Assembly: GCA_014695295.1 (NCBI GenBank)
Contig: JACJNY010000061.1
Span: 186,001-250,000 of the forward strand
DNA length: 64,000 nt
Source: Microcoleus sp. FACHB-61
GTDB taxonomy: Bacteria > Cyanobacteriota > Cyanobacteriia > Cyanobacteriales > Microcoleaceae
Direction: 5' to 3'
Both the position numbers and the translations under genes were made by a program. Shown here piece by piece: positions 26,046-34,829 of this stretch; position 1 is the first letter of the stretch; each line of letters starts with the position of its first letter. The notes under the pieces were generated by a model that did no database searches, was not told the DNA's origin, and saw only the letters and a program-made list of their open reading frames with translations.

Positions 26046-26174
26046 TTTACCCGTTTTCTGAGTAAATGGCGATCGCCAGCGATTCTCTAAAATCTTTGTC
26101 AAGAGGAGAAGCTATGCGCGAGCATATCCAGTATGCTGTCGGACTTCGGGTGGATGGAAAGCAAGAACAATTTT

Positions 26175-26945
26175 CTAACTTCCTCCAATTCCATGCAGTA
26201 CCAAATCGGCAAAAAAATGAGATAACATTGCATATTCCAACCCCCAGCGCCAGTACAAACATCCAAAGGGAATCCCCAAAATAGCATTGAGCACAATCGT
26301 TCGGAAAATGACGATTGGGGTTAGTCCCCAGAGATTGGCAGCAGCAGGCAAATGACCCACACCAAACAGAATCGCCGCCGCCACAATTGCTAGCCAAAAA
26401 ATTGACCCGCTAGGTTCCGATCGGCGCCCCTGAAAAATCTTCCAAAGTAGCCATGCAATCAATGTCATACCGAATAATCTAACCAAGAGTTCTTCGGTAA
26501 TACCTCCGTAGAAAGAAGCTAATATGCGTTTCCAGAGGTCAATTTTTAACGCAGTTGTTGAAGCCATTGGAGGCATCCAAGGTTCAAACCCTAAACTCAA
26601 TCCAATTAAGACGATTCCACCAACGCCACCGACTATCAGTGCCGTTTTGATGGCAGATTTAGAAAGAGTGGGAACAGGCTGTCGATACACCAGCGCACGA
26701 GCCAGGGGGGTATCGAGTCCCATTGAGTTGCCTAGGCGTAGTCCAATCCAATTCAGGAGAATCAAAAGAAGTCCAGTTTGAAGGGCGGACGCAATAGCTA
26801 TAACAGGTAACGGTGCAGGCAGTTGCCCGACTGCTGGATTCAGAGACAGCGCATAAGGAAATAATGCCAACGCTGCCAGACTCCCCAGTAATGCCCAAAA
26901 TAGCGCCAATCGCAGGTGATGTTTGTTGGAAGTATCTGTAGTCAT
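26175..26945 (-). CDS. CPBP family intramembrane metalloprotease, copy 2
   Basis: 256 residues with the same layout as the gene at 18961: EELLVRLFG, FGVGHLP and LSHFFADLV carry the catalytic Glu, His and Asp/Asn motifs within about eight membrane helices. The two proteins have identical length and share most residues from end to end, including the terminal HGIGGS, and the DNA is also visibly alike. Similarity begins about at the start codon and ends at the stop codon. Copy 2 has no DUF1349 partner. The N-terminal segment (MTTDTSNKHHLR against MSANTAKNHYFR) is among the more divergent parts. Substrate unknown. Confidence 0.87.
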   Translation of the reverse strand: MTTDTSNKHHLRLALFWALLGSLAALALFPYALSLNPAVGQLPAPLPVIAIASALQTGLLLILLNWIGLRLGNSMGLDTPLARALVYRQPVPTLSKSAIKTALIVGGVGGIVLIGLSLGFEPWMPPMASTTALKIDLWKRILASFYGGITEELLVRLFGMTLIAWLLWKIFQGRRSEPSGSIFWLAIVAAAILFGVGHLPAAANLWGLTPIVIFRTIVLNAILGIPFGCLYWRWGLEYAMLSHFFADLVLHGIGGS

Positions 26946-27006
26946 AATTTTTGATTGCAGATAGAAACACGCAATTAATAAGTCAGGAATTACGCACTTC
27001 TACCAA

Positions 27007-27072
27007 AGAAACCGGGTTTTTTACCGAATCTGCAGGTTGCAACGAAATATTCTCGTAAAAAACCCGGTTTCT
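27007..27072. repeat. AAACCGGGTTTTTT palindromic repeat, copy A
   Basis: AGAAACCGGGTTTTTTAC (27007-27024) and its exact reverse complement (27055-27072) flank a 30-base loop containing GCAGGTTGCAACGAA. The TGCGTAAGCCCTAT sequence follows. Copies with the same arms and flank lie at 44909 and 47155. This copy sits at the 3' side of the metalloprotease gene. Confidence 0.75.
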
Positions 27073-27101
27073 GGGCCCCTATGCGTAAGCCCTATATAAG
27101 A

Positions 27102-29975
27102 TTAATTCGACTGAATTTGCGAATTCAAAACCTTAGAAATGCGATCGCGCGTTTCCTCCAAATGAGCCCGCGTATAAGCATCCGCATTCCGATCCAAATT
27201 CCGAATACTCTTGCTCAAACCCTCCCGCAACTGCCGCAACTCGTACCAAGCCAAACTCCGCGCATCCTCAGGAACATTAGTTTTTCGCAGCACCATTCCG
27301 ATCAAAATCGCCAAATGTTCCCGCTGCAAAGAACGCCGAAAAGTTGAAATTTGCATCTTCTTCTCCGGCTGCAAAACCTCTTGCCAGATATCCTTTTGCA
27401 CAGTATCCAACACTTCCGGCAACTTCAAAGCTGTTTCCGGCGCCGATTTTAACTCCGCATCCCGCAGCCTCGCCAGCCGCGTCGGAGATAGCAAAACTCG
27501 CAACACAAACCGCTGCAAAAAAGTAATTCGATCGCCGATCGGGTAATCTAGAGGAAACACCAAAGCCGGACTTCCCCAGTGCTCCCAGCGCGAAGGTGCC
27601 AATTTATTCAGCAATTCCGGCGCAAAACTAAACGCATCCGGGGCAAAAACGTACTTCTCTAATGTTGCTAAAGCTTCTCGCTGCTGAGAAAGTTCGATCG
27701 GCACAAACGGCAACTTCGCATTAGTATCTCCAGGGCGAATCCGGTTAAACGACTGCCCCCCGACGTACAAAGTAGCATTCATCACCTGGTTGAGATAATA
27801 CCCGAACACCGAATCAAACATCACCCGCAGTTCGTTATAACCATCTCCCCCAACCGGAATTCGCTTTTCCAAACGCTTCCACATCGCCCTAGCATTATCC
27901 AATTGCCATTGCGAATACCTCAGCATATTGGCGCTGAGATCAAAGCTATTTGCAGCGGGATCGAGAATATCAACAGAATCCTCATCCGGCGCGTAAGCTA
28001 ATTGCGCTTGGGCCCCGCGGCTGGCAATTTGTTGCAGCGCTGGTAAGTCGCTGTTGGGGTTTACGCCGCCAATTACCTTGTAACCGTACTCGATCGCCCA
28101 ATCGTCATAAGGCCCTACAATCGTTGGATAATAGTCGCCCTGCACAGTTCCCTGCGGTGCCAAATTAATCGGCACATAATCCATCACCGAGGCCACCATA
28201 CCTTGCGTGCGAGTTACCTGAGTATTGTTCAAATCCTCCGGTTGCAGCATCGTACTCCCGTGAAAATTGTGCCTCAAACCGAGAGTGTGACCGACTTCGT
28301 GCGCCGTCAAAAATCGGATATATTCATTAACATAATTGTCAATCGTCCCACTGCTACGCGCTGCATTTTCCAACAGATCCATCGACATTGCCCCCATCGC
28401 AAACTGGCGGCTCGATTCCAACCCAAAACACATATCCGAACTCGACATCAACCGCGATAAAGGAGAGCGCTTTTGCTCTTGGTATCTTTCTACCAAAGTC
28501 GGCAAATCATCAGCAATTCCACCTTGAGCATTTTCGCCGCTGCTTTTTCCTAAATCCCCATTTTCTAGCAGATTCAAATAGCGAGAATACATCCCGAACT
28601 GACAGGGACTGGTATTAGAACCGTTTCGCCCTTGAAAACTCTTAGATAGCGATCGATTTTGTTCCACCAAAGACCGATAACCCTGTTTGATTTCCCGGAC
28701 AACATTAGCATCCAACAGAATGTCAGCATCCAAAATTTCCCCCGTCAGCGGGTTAGTGCGAGACGGCCCGATGCCGGCAAACTGAGGCTCAAAAGAACTC
28801 GACCAGCGGATAGTATTGTAGCGAACATCAGCCGGGTCCCATTTAGCATTGTCCGGCATTTGTTTGACCTGAATTGCCTCAGTAAAACCTGCCTTTTCAA
28901 AAGCTTTGTTCCACTCCAAAACCCCCTCGCGAATAGCGTTTCGGTATTCCAGAGGCACATTATTTTCAATCCAAAAGACGATCGGCTGCACCGGAGGCGA
29001 CATCGGCGCTGTAGGGATTTGCTTTTGCAAATGCCAGCGATTGATATAGCGCACAAAAGGCTCCCGGCTGCTCTTGTCAGAAAAGTTTTTATATGCTGTG
29101 AGAAAATAGCCCACTCGCTCGTCCGCAAGTCTGGGGCGGTAGCCGTTATTTAGCGGCACTTCCGAGAAACTGTAGTGAATGCGGAGGTTAAAAGCCCGAC
29201 TGTCAGGAACCGAAGGTAAATAGTTAACCGCACTGTCATTATCGCTAGAAAAACCGTAAATAGAAGCAATTTCTACATTCAGCGGAAACGCTTTAACATC
29301 TTTAAAATAAGACTTGTCTTCATCGATCGAGTAAGAAGCGCCCAAAATCATCGGCAAAATCGCTTTTACCCCTGGTAAATCGCGCTTTTCGCTCATCAGC
29401 AAATCGCCTAAATCGATCAGCAGAGTTTGTCTTTGCGGATGAATGCTTTTGAGCGGCAAAGAATAGAGAATCGACTCGCTAAATGCCCTTTCCACCGAAC
29501 CAGCTTGCGGGTCGCCCGGACTGGTGCGAAAATTGATATTTGGTATCACAAACTGCACGTTATTTTGGGTTCGGCGCAGTTGAAACAAGAAATCGCCGAT
29601 CGGCAATCCGCTCAAAATGCCCCCTTCCCCCAAACCCGAAGCCAATGTCACGAAACACAGGAACTTTTTGTCGAGTTGTTGCTGTGTAATTTCCAAATAA
29701 ACTTTATTAGTTGCTTGATTGCGGTAAAGGGTAAATAGTCCCTCTAACTTTTGCGCGTCTTTGACAACCTCTTCAAAGGGTGCCATAGTTTGCTGTTCGC
29801 TACTTTGTTCGTTTCTGGGCGGCGGAGATGATAAAGCCAAAGGTAAAAATAAACCTTTATACAAACTCCAACAGAAAAATGCTAAAGATAATATAAAAAA
29901 TATCAAAGGCAGATTTTTTCTTGGATTTTTTATCTGTGTATTTTTGCTATTTTCAGGAAATATCAATCTTTTCAT
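27102..29975 (-). CDS. Zinc-dependent metalloprotease (DUF5117/DUF4953 family)
   Basis: 957 residues. An N-terminal hydrophobic segment (LPLIFFILSLAFFCWSLYKG, about 24-43) is a signal anchor or signal peptide, so the enzyme is probably periplasmic or surface-located. The middle carries the extended metzincin-like site HEVGHTLGLRHNF with a downstream Met-turn candidate SVMDYVP. The preceding regions match the DUF5117 pattern (YSFSEVPLNNGYRPRLADERVGYF, VFWIENNVPLEYRNAIREGV). Family members are large secreted proteases of unknown substrate. Length is within the usual 800-1000 range. It is separated from the DUF1574 gene by about 100 bases on the same strand. Confidence 0.86.
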   Translation of the reverse strand: MKRLIFPENSKNTQIKNPRKNLPLIFFILSLAFFCWSLYKGLFLPLALSSPPPRNEQSSEQQTMAPFEEVVKDAQKLEGLFTLYRNQATNKVYLEITQQQLDKKFLCFVTLASGLGEGGILSGLPIGDFLFQLRRTQNNVQFVIPNINFRTSPGDPQAGSVERAFSESILYSLPLKSIHPQRQTLLIDLGDLLMSEKRDLPGVKAILPMILGASYSIDEDKSYFKDVKAFPLNVEIASIYGFSSDNDSAVNYLPSVPDSRAFNLRIHYSFSEVPLNNGYRPRLADERVGYFLTAYKNFSDKSSREPFVRYINRWHLQKQIPTAPMSPPVQPIVFWIENNVPLEYRNAIREGVLEWNKAFEKAGFTEAIQVKQMPDNAKWDPADVRYNTIRWSSSFEPQFAGIGPSRTNPLTGEILDADILLDANVVREIKQGYRSLVEQNRSLSKSFQGRNGSNTSPCQFGMYSRYLNLLENGDLGKSSGENAQGGIADDLPTLVERYQEQKRSPLSRLMSSSDMCFGLESSRQFAMGAMSMDLLENAARSSGTIDNYVNEYIRFLTAHEVGHTLGLRHNFHGSTMLQPEDLNNTQVTRTQGMVASVMDYVPINLAPQGTVQGDYYPTIVGPYDDWAIEYGYKVIGGVNPNSDLPALQQIASRGAQAQLAYAPDEDSVDILDPAANSFDLSANMLRYSQWQLDNARAMWKRLEKRIPVGGDGYNELRVMFDSVFGYYLNQVMNATLYVGGQSFNRIRPGDTNAKLPFVPIELSQQREALATLEKYVFAPDAFSFAPELLNKLAPSRWEHWGSPALVFPLDYPIGDRITFLQRFVLRVLLSPTRLARLRDAELKSAPETALKLPEVLDTVQKDIWQEVLQPEKKMQISTFRRSLQREHLAILIGMVLRKTNVPEDARSLAWYELRQLREGLSKSIRNLDRNADAYTRAHLEETRDRISKVLNSQIQSN

Positions 29976-30081
29976 TTTCAGTATTTAGCCGCCGGAAAGA
30001 ATAGTTTTGAGATAGTCGCGCCGCACTCGCAACGCTGGGAGCGTTTAACTTCTAAAATAACTCAAAACTCAAAAATTAGAA

Positions 30082-33000
30082 CTATTGTTTCGCCGGCCAG
30101 GGAATCATGGGATCTTGAGCCAACCGCTTAGAAACAGCAACAGCACCGTAACGGTTGAGGTGGCTGGGGTCGGAAAAAGACTCCCGCGCCTGGGGCCACA
30201 ATAAACTCTTATCTAGGAAAATTAGTCCGCTTTGAGCTGCTAATTCTTGCATATATTGCCGAAATTCTTGTTCGTAACCTGTCCGCACCGGGTCTAAATA
30301 ATCTTCAGTCAGAGGCATATTCACAAACACCAGATTGATGTTGCGAACCTTGGTAAATTGGATCAGATTTTTGAGTGCTAGAGCTTGTTCGCCTACCAAT
30401 TTAAAATCTTGATAGTCGGAGTCGTAATAGCCAGATACTTTCGGGTGGCTCTGAAAGTAAGTCTCAGGATTGAAGCGTATATCGATCGGCAAAAAGCCAT
30501 TTGGTTGAAACTCGCTGAGTGGTTTACTCGCAGCAGTTGGCTGGGCGTTTTCAGTTGTTTGTTGGCCCAGAGGTGCGGTTTGGGGGATCTCGGTTGCAAC
30601 AGGGGCTGATGGATTCGCGAGCGATCGCAAAAACCCTTTGAGCCGATCGCGCTTTTTGTAAGTTGCAGAACCATCCACCAACTTTTGACTCACCAATTGC
30701 TGAACGTTAGCTTGAGCTTGTTCCAAATTCTGCACCAATTCAGTGGCCGTCGCCACCGGATTTTTGGCACTCTCTTTCGATCCCTCGGCATCTAATTGAT
30801 TGGTGCGGATCAGAAAACTACCCCGGCTCAATTGCCTGTAACCTTCCGAAGAAGCGATCGCGCTAAAAGTCAAATCCGGCCGCCCGCTGTTGAGAGCCCT
30901 CGCCCCGTCCGCCAACACCAGCAATTTTGGCAGTTGTTGCGGCGGCAAAATCCGGCGGACGATCGAATCTACAACCTGGAGAGTAGCTCCATTAACCCCA
31001 AAATTGTAAGCCCTCAGCCCCGGGTAGCCCGAAGCTGCCAAAGCTGTTTCCAAAACCGCCGGGTCGATGCCCCGCAGCGCCCTCGAACTACCGACAATTA
31101 AAATATCCGGCGGTTTTTTGTGCAGGTGGATGTACTCTTGATAGCGCGCTATCTGGTCGTCAAGCTGCTCGCTCCTCAAAGTCGGAAACACCGGAGGAGC
31201 AGAAACATCAGCTACAGGAACGCTAGTATTTCCCGGTTTCGTAAACCCAGAGCCATTGAAAGCCTCTTGCTGGTTCGCTTCCGGCGACGGCTGCAACGGA
31301 ATTTGAGGCAAATTTACCTCCCCAGAAGTGGGAACGGGGTTCGGGGTTTCGTTCGGAAGTCTGGCTGTAACGTCGCCAAAAGCCTTGGGAGCTGAATTTT
31401 GACAATTTGGGCCGCTGCAAACTTCGGAGCTGCTAGGAGCTTGACTGACCGTCGCAGATTGCAGAAATAGACCGAGGAGCCAATCGGTATTGAAAGTCAG
31501 CAGACAGCCGGCGATCGCCCAAATCAAAGCCATGCCTGCGGCGCGATCGGCTCTCACGCCCCCCGGCGCAGCAGCATTTGTTGACAAACCATCGTTGGGA
31601 ACAAAAAAACCCGAAGCCACAAGCGGTTGCACCGCAGCTTGAACTAACTGCTCGCCCAGATTGTATCCGGGGAGTCGGATTTTGAAGCGGGGCCGCCAGG
31701 AGTTGGGCGCCGGAGCATCGAACACCAAATTGTCGCTCAAACCCGAAAAAGCCCCATCATCCGCCGCAAATTCCGGCACTGGTTCCTTTTCCAATACAGC
31801 CAGTTGCGAGGGAGCCGGTGCGGGTGCCGCTGCTGATTCCTCGTCAACCGCCGTTCTGAGGTCAATTGCGTAGCGCCACAGCGGCACTTTCTGGCCGGCG
31901 CGACGCCCGTAGACTCGCACCCCTGCCACTCCCGGTATTTGTAACTGCCGCAAGAATTTAGCCACCGGCGGCCCTACCTTCGACTGAGAAGGGCAAGTCA
32001 GAGCTTCAGTCATGACGTGCAGCACGTCGGCTTTTTGCAGCACGACAGCCCGAATCCCTCCAGTTTCCAGCTTGCGCCTGAGACTGGGGTTGAGCAACCT
32101 GTTCAATAAAAAAGTCAGAGCCAATTGGTCGCCCTCGGCCGCCAGCGTTCTGGCGCTTGCAGCCAAGTCGGGGTGGTGGGCAGCAGGCAAGTCCACCCAG
32201 TCTATCCACACCGGCGACTCCGGCGCCGCCTGAGAGTCCTTGGCTGGTTCTACGCCGTAGATAGTAGCGGCGCGGATGCCTTGGGGTGCGAAGGAAGCCA
32301 ACAAAGGGGCGATCGTGTCGGTGGTTTGCTGCTTGTCTGGGTATTCTTGCCGTTTAGGCTTTTGTCCTTTTTTGGCAGTTTTGCTGCAAAACAGGTGGAG
32401 GGTTGCTTCTTTGAGGGTGGCCCGCACTTCGACTCTCGATGCTGCCAAATGTTGGTTTAGCAGTTTGGCGATCGCGGGTACGTCTCCCCACCTGGCCCAT
32501 TCCTTGAGAATTTTGTCCGGCGAAGTCAAATCCACCCGCAGCACCCAGTCCGGCTTCGCTTCGCCGCTTACTTGGCTGCCGATTAAGGCTTCCCGGAAAT
32601 CCTCTAGTTGCAGTTTCCGCAGCCTGCCGGCGATGGGTTCTGCCAGCAAGGAGGGCTCGGGGCTGTAAGCTGACTCGCACAGCACCAGCAGCCGGCGTTC
32701 CTTGGGCTTGATATTTTCCGGCCCCTGAGCCGGCAGGGTTTCCCGGCTGCTTTTGAGTTCTTTTTCGCGAATGCTTACTTTCACCGAAACTCCCATCGGC
32801 CCGAGGATTTCGCTGAGATAGCTGGCGATCGCCTCTGGATAGCCCCGGCGCGCCAAAGTTTCCGGCGAAACCGTCAGTGTTCCACCGCCATCGCTGTCGC
32901 CTGAGTCGGCTTCGGGGGATTGAATCAAAGCTACCGCGCCACGGTTCGCTTTCTGCTGCGGGGGAACGGCGGAACTAAAAGCTTCCCGCGTCGCAGCAGC

Positions 33001-33600
33001 CGAAGTGTCGATCGTCACGGGGGAAGTTTCAAAAGCTTCTGGGTATTGAATGCGGGAGGCGATCGGCAGACTGTCGGCATCAAAATCCAGTTCTTCCCGT
33101 ACTTGCGGCGGGTGGGCAGATGTTTCTACCGGTTGTGGTGTCTGTTTGGGTTTGCGGTTTTCCTTCTGAAATTTGCCGAATAATCCGCCTCTTTTAGGAC
33201 TTGCTGGCGGTTCGCCGTCGGGGGCACTCGCTGGCGGCGGCACTTCGGCAACTTTTGGTTCCGGTTGCTGTGGCTGTGGCTGTCGCTGCGGACTGCTGCA
33301 ATCGAGCCGGACTGTCCAGTCATTTTGTCGGGAACCGATTTTGCGGCCGCACAGAAACAACTGGTAAATTTTAGGTCGATCGGGCAGCAGTCGCGTTAAA
33401 TCAGTTTGTTCGAGGGCGTTGGTAAATCTCGCCGTCACCAATTCTTGAGACGGACACTGCGCTGCTTCGCACAAAATGTGCAGGTGATTTCCCCGCAAAC
33501 GCGCTTGTACTTGAACTTCGGGAAGCCCTAAAGCTTCTTGCGCCCACTGCGACGCGCTCGATCGATTGTCTGCCAATATGCTCCCGTTCGCATTCAACAT
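30082..33600 (-). CDS. DUF1574 protein with C-terminal SGNH-like domain
   Basis: 1172 residues. The N-terminal 650 residues contain three related segments that repeat a pattern of a short helix, 'LxxxGxxVxVxxxxxxLxxxxE', and a WxxxxDL end (for example WTVRLDCSSP, WVLRVDLTSP and WRYAIDLRTA), separated by Pro/Ala/Glu-rich linkers. A membrane helix (GMALIWAIAGCLLTFNTDWLLG) follows. The C-terminal 380 residues form an SGNH-hydrolase-like domain, with ILIVGSSRALRGIDP (block I Ser), FGVNGAT and the terminal DPSHLNRYGA carrying the Asp-His pair. DUF1574 is a cyanobacterial family of unknown function; O-acyl transfer or hydrolysis on envelope glycans is a reasonable guess. Near the chain end the catalytic residues look intact. 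Confidence 0.8.
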   Translation of the reverse strand: MLNANGSILADNRSSASQWAQEALGLPEVQVQARLRGNHLHILCEAAQCPSQELVTARFTNALEQTDLTRLLPDRPKIYQLFLCGRKIGSRQNDWTVRLDCSSPQRQPQPQQPEPKVAEVPPPASAPDGEPPASPKRGGLFGKFQKENRKPKQTPQPVETSAHPPQVREELDFDADSLPIASRIQYPEAFETSPVTIDTSAAATREAFSSAVPPQQKANRGAVALIQSPEADSGDSDGGGTLTVSPETLARRGYPEAIASYLSEILGPMGVSVKVSIREKELKSSRETLPAQGPENIKPKERRLLVLCESAYSPEPSLLAEPIAGRLRKLQLEDFREALIGSQVSGEAKPDWVLRVDLTSPDKILKEWARWGDVPAIAKLLNQHLAASRVEVRATLKEATLHLFCSKTAKKGQKPKRQEYPDKQQTTDTIAPLLASFAPQGIRAATIYGVEPAKDSQAAPESPVWIDWVDLPAAHHPDLAASARTLAAEGDQLALTFLLNRLLNPSLRRKLETGGIRAVVLQKADVLHVMTEALTCPSQSKVGPPVAKFLRQLQIPGVAGVRVYGRRAGQKVPLWRYAIDLRTAVDEESAAAPAPAPSQLAVLEKEPVPEFAADDGAFSGLSDNLVFDAPAPNSWRPRFKIRLPGYNLGEQLVQAAVQPLVASGFFVPNDGLSTNAAAPGGVRADRAAGMALIWAIAGCLLTFNTDWLLGLFLQSATVSQAPSSSEVCSGPNCQNSAPKAFGDVTARLPNETPNPVPTSGEVNLPQIPLQPSPEANQQEAFNGSGFTKPGNTSVPVADVSAPPVFPTLRSEQLDDQIARYQEYIHLHKKPPDILIVGSSRALRGIDPAVLETALAASGYPGLRAYNFGVNGATLQVVDSIVRRILPPQQLPKLLVLADGARALNSGRPDLTFSAIASSEGYRQLSRGSFLIRTNQLDAEGSKESAKNPVATATELVQNLEQAQANVQQLVSQKLVDGSATYKKRDRLKGFLRSLANPSAPVATEIPQTAPLGQQTTENAQPTAASKPLSEFQPNGFLPIDIRFNPETYFQSHPKVSGYYDSDYQDFKLVGEQALALKNLIQFTKVRNINLVFVNMPLTEDYLDPVRTGYEQEFRQYMQELAAQSGLIFLDKSLLWPQARESFSDPSHLNRYGAVAVSKRLAQDPMIPWPAKQ

Positions 33601-34161
33601 GAAACTCTAAATTTTGCCAAAGCTGGTTTTGTTTTCTAGAAATAGCACAGTTACAGATTTTACAGACAATTATTTGATTTGCCGAGCCTAACCGTTTTGT
33701 CAGGTTTAAGCCTTGCTGGGCTTACTGTCTTGCCTTGTATCCCCTCGGCTTCGCTCCGTTGGGGAATAATGTTTTGATAATACTACCTCGACATTTTGGC
33801 ACAGATAGACTCAAATTAAGCCTAGCAAGAACTTATTCGTTATTCCTCATACCGTTTCCGTTTGCATCGGAATAATCATTTTCGGACTGTCGTGCTGTGT
33901 TTTCGCTTAGTTACGCGGAGACAGTCGCACGCTCGATATCATTCGGGGAGCATCCCGATTTTATACAAAACGTTTTTTCCGAGTGCGAGCTTAAGATCTC
34001 GCGAGATATGTATAGGCTTGGGTACGCGGGGGCGATCGCTTGCAGGATATCATTACGGATGTCACCGGATTTGATATCAGAAGTCATTAGTCAGAAGGCA
34101 GCAGTCAAGATGATTATTTGCCTTGTAAACTGAGGATTACGGATTGACACAGGAGGAATTT
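33601..34161. other. Intergenic region with a 111-base direct duplication
   Basis: TACGCGGAGACAGTCGC...GATATCATTCGG..GCAT..CCGATTT from 33912 is echoed from 34023 as TACGCGGGGGCGATCGC...GATATCATTACGG..GTCA..CCGGATTT, with many substitutions but constant 111-base spacing. The element GGGAGCATCCCGATTTT at 33946-33962 also occurs at 39312. A 78-codon open frame runs through both units (33897-34133) but has no recognisable similarity. The first 250 bases hold nothing I recognise. Confidence 0.45.
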
Positions 34162-34386
34162 ATGCCGTCGGAAAACCAAGACTTGCTCAAAACTCAAACA
34201 CCTAACAGTCCAAAGTTGCCAATTCCCTCAGACATTTTATTGAGCTTGGTCGCTTTACCTATGCTGGGCGGGTTGGTGGCGGCTAAAGCTGCTGCTGAGT
34301 TTGTTGCGTCGATCGGCGTTGAAAGCGAAGAAGTATTTCGGGGTTCGCGCCTCCCCGTGCTCAACTTTCCTCAATCACAGGACTAG
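34162..34386 (+). CDS. Small conserved-type hypothetical protein
   Basis: 74 residues. A strong AGGAGG (34149-34154) lies seven bases before ATG 34162, which argues for real translation. The sequence is polar at the start, followed by one hydrophobic Ala/Gly-rich segment (LSLVALPMLGGLVAAKAAAEFV, about residues 27-48) that could be a membrane helix or amphipathic hairpin. It ends with a polar tail, SRLPVLNFPQSQ. I do not recognise a family. The upstream neighbour is far away and ppc follows 440 bases later. Confidence 0.65.
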   Translation: MPSENQDLLKTQTPNSPKLPIPSDILLSLVALPMLGGLVAAKAAAEFVASIGVESEEVFRGSRLPVLNFPQSQD

Positions 34387-34829
34387 AATGCCCAAGGAAG
34401 GATGCTGCAGCTAGAAGTTAATTTTTTTGACCCCGCCCAAAAACGGATACCAGCCCCCGACAGGAGTCGTGGAGCGATCGAAATTTTAGACGAAAGTTCA
34501 AGCTCTCAGATTCATCTTTGAAGTAAATCTAAAATCGTTCGACTGAGTGCGACTCGACGGCTCGACTGAGCGCCCGAACGTCTGAGCGCTCGTCGAACGT
34601 CACGCCGATCGTCTAAAATCTAAAGTTGCAAGTCAACCGATCAGAAAGCTTGACAATCGGTAAAATCTGTGGTGTGAGAATTGGTTTTTCCTTATACCTT
34701 GTAAATAAGTGCCTTCTACTTTCTACCTTCTAATAAGTTGTCTCAAATTTGACTGCAAACAAAAGTGTTTTAGGCGAAACTAAACAATACAATTTTCACA
34801 GACACCCGCAGCTATTGAGGAACAGCCCG
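34387..34829. other. Region upstream of ppc
   Basis: No gene is visible. A patch of degenerate GACTGAGCG/CGACTCGACGG units lies at 34540-34600. ATTTTAGACGA at about 34484 recurs inverted as CGTCTAAAAT at 34610, which could pair. A TTG at 34749 would extend the PEP carboxylase frame by 27 residues but lacks a ribosome site. Confidence 0.4.
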
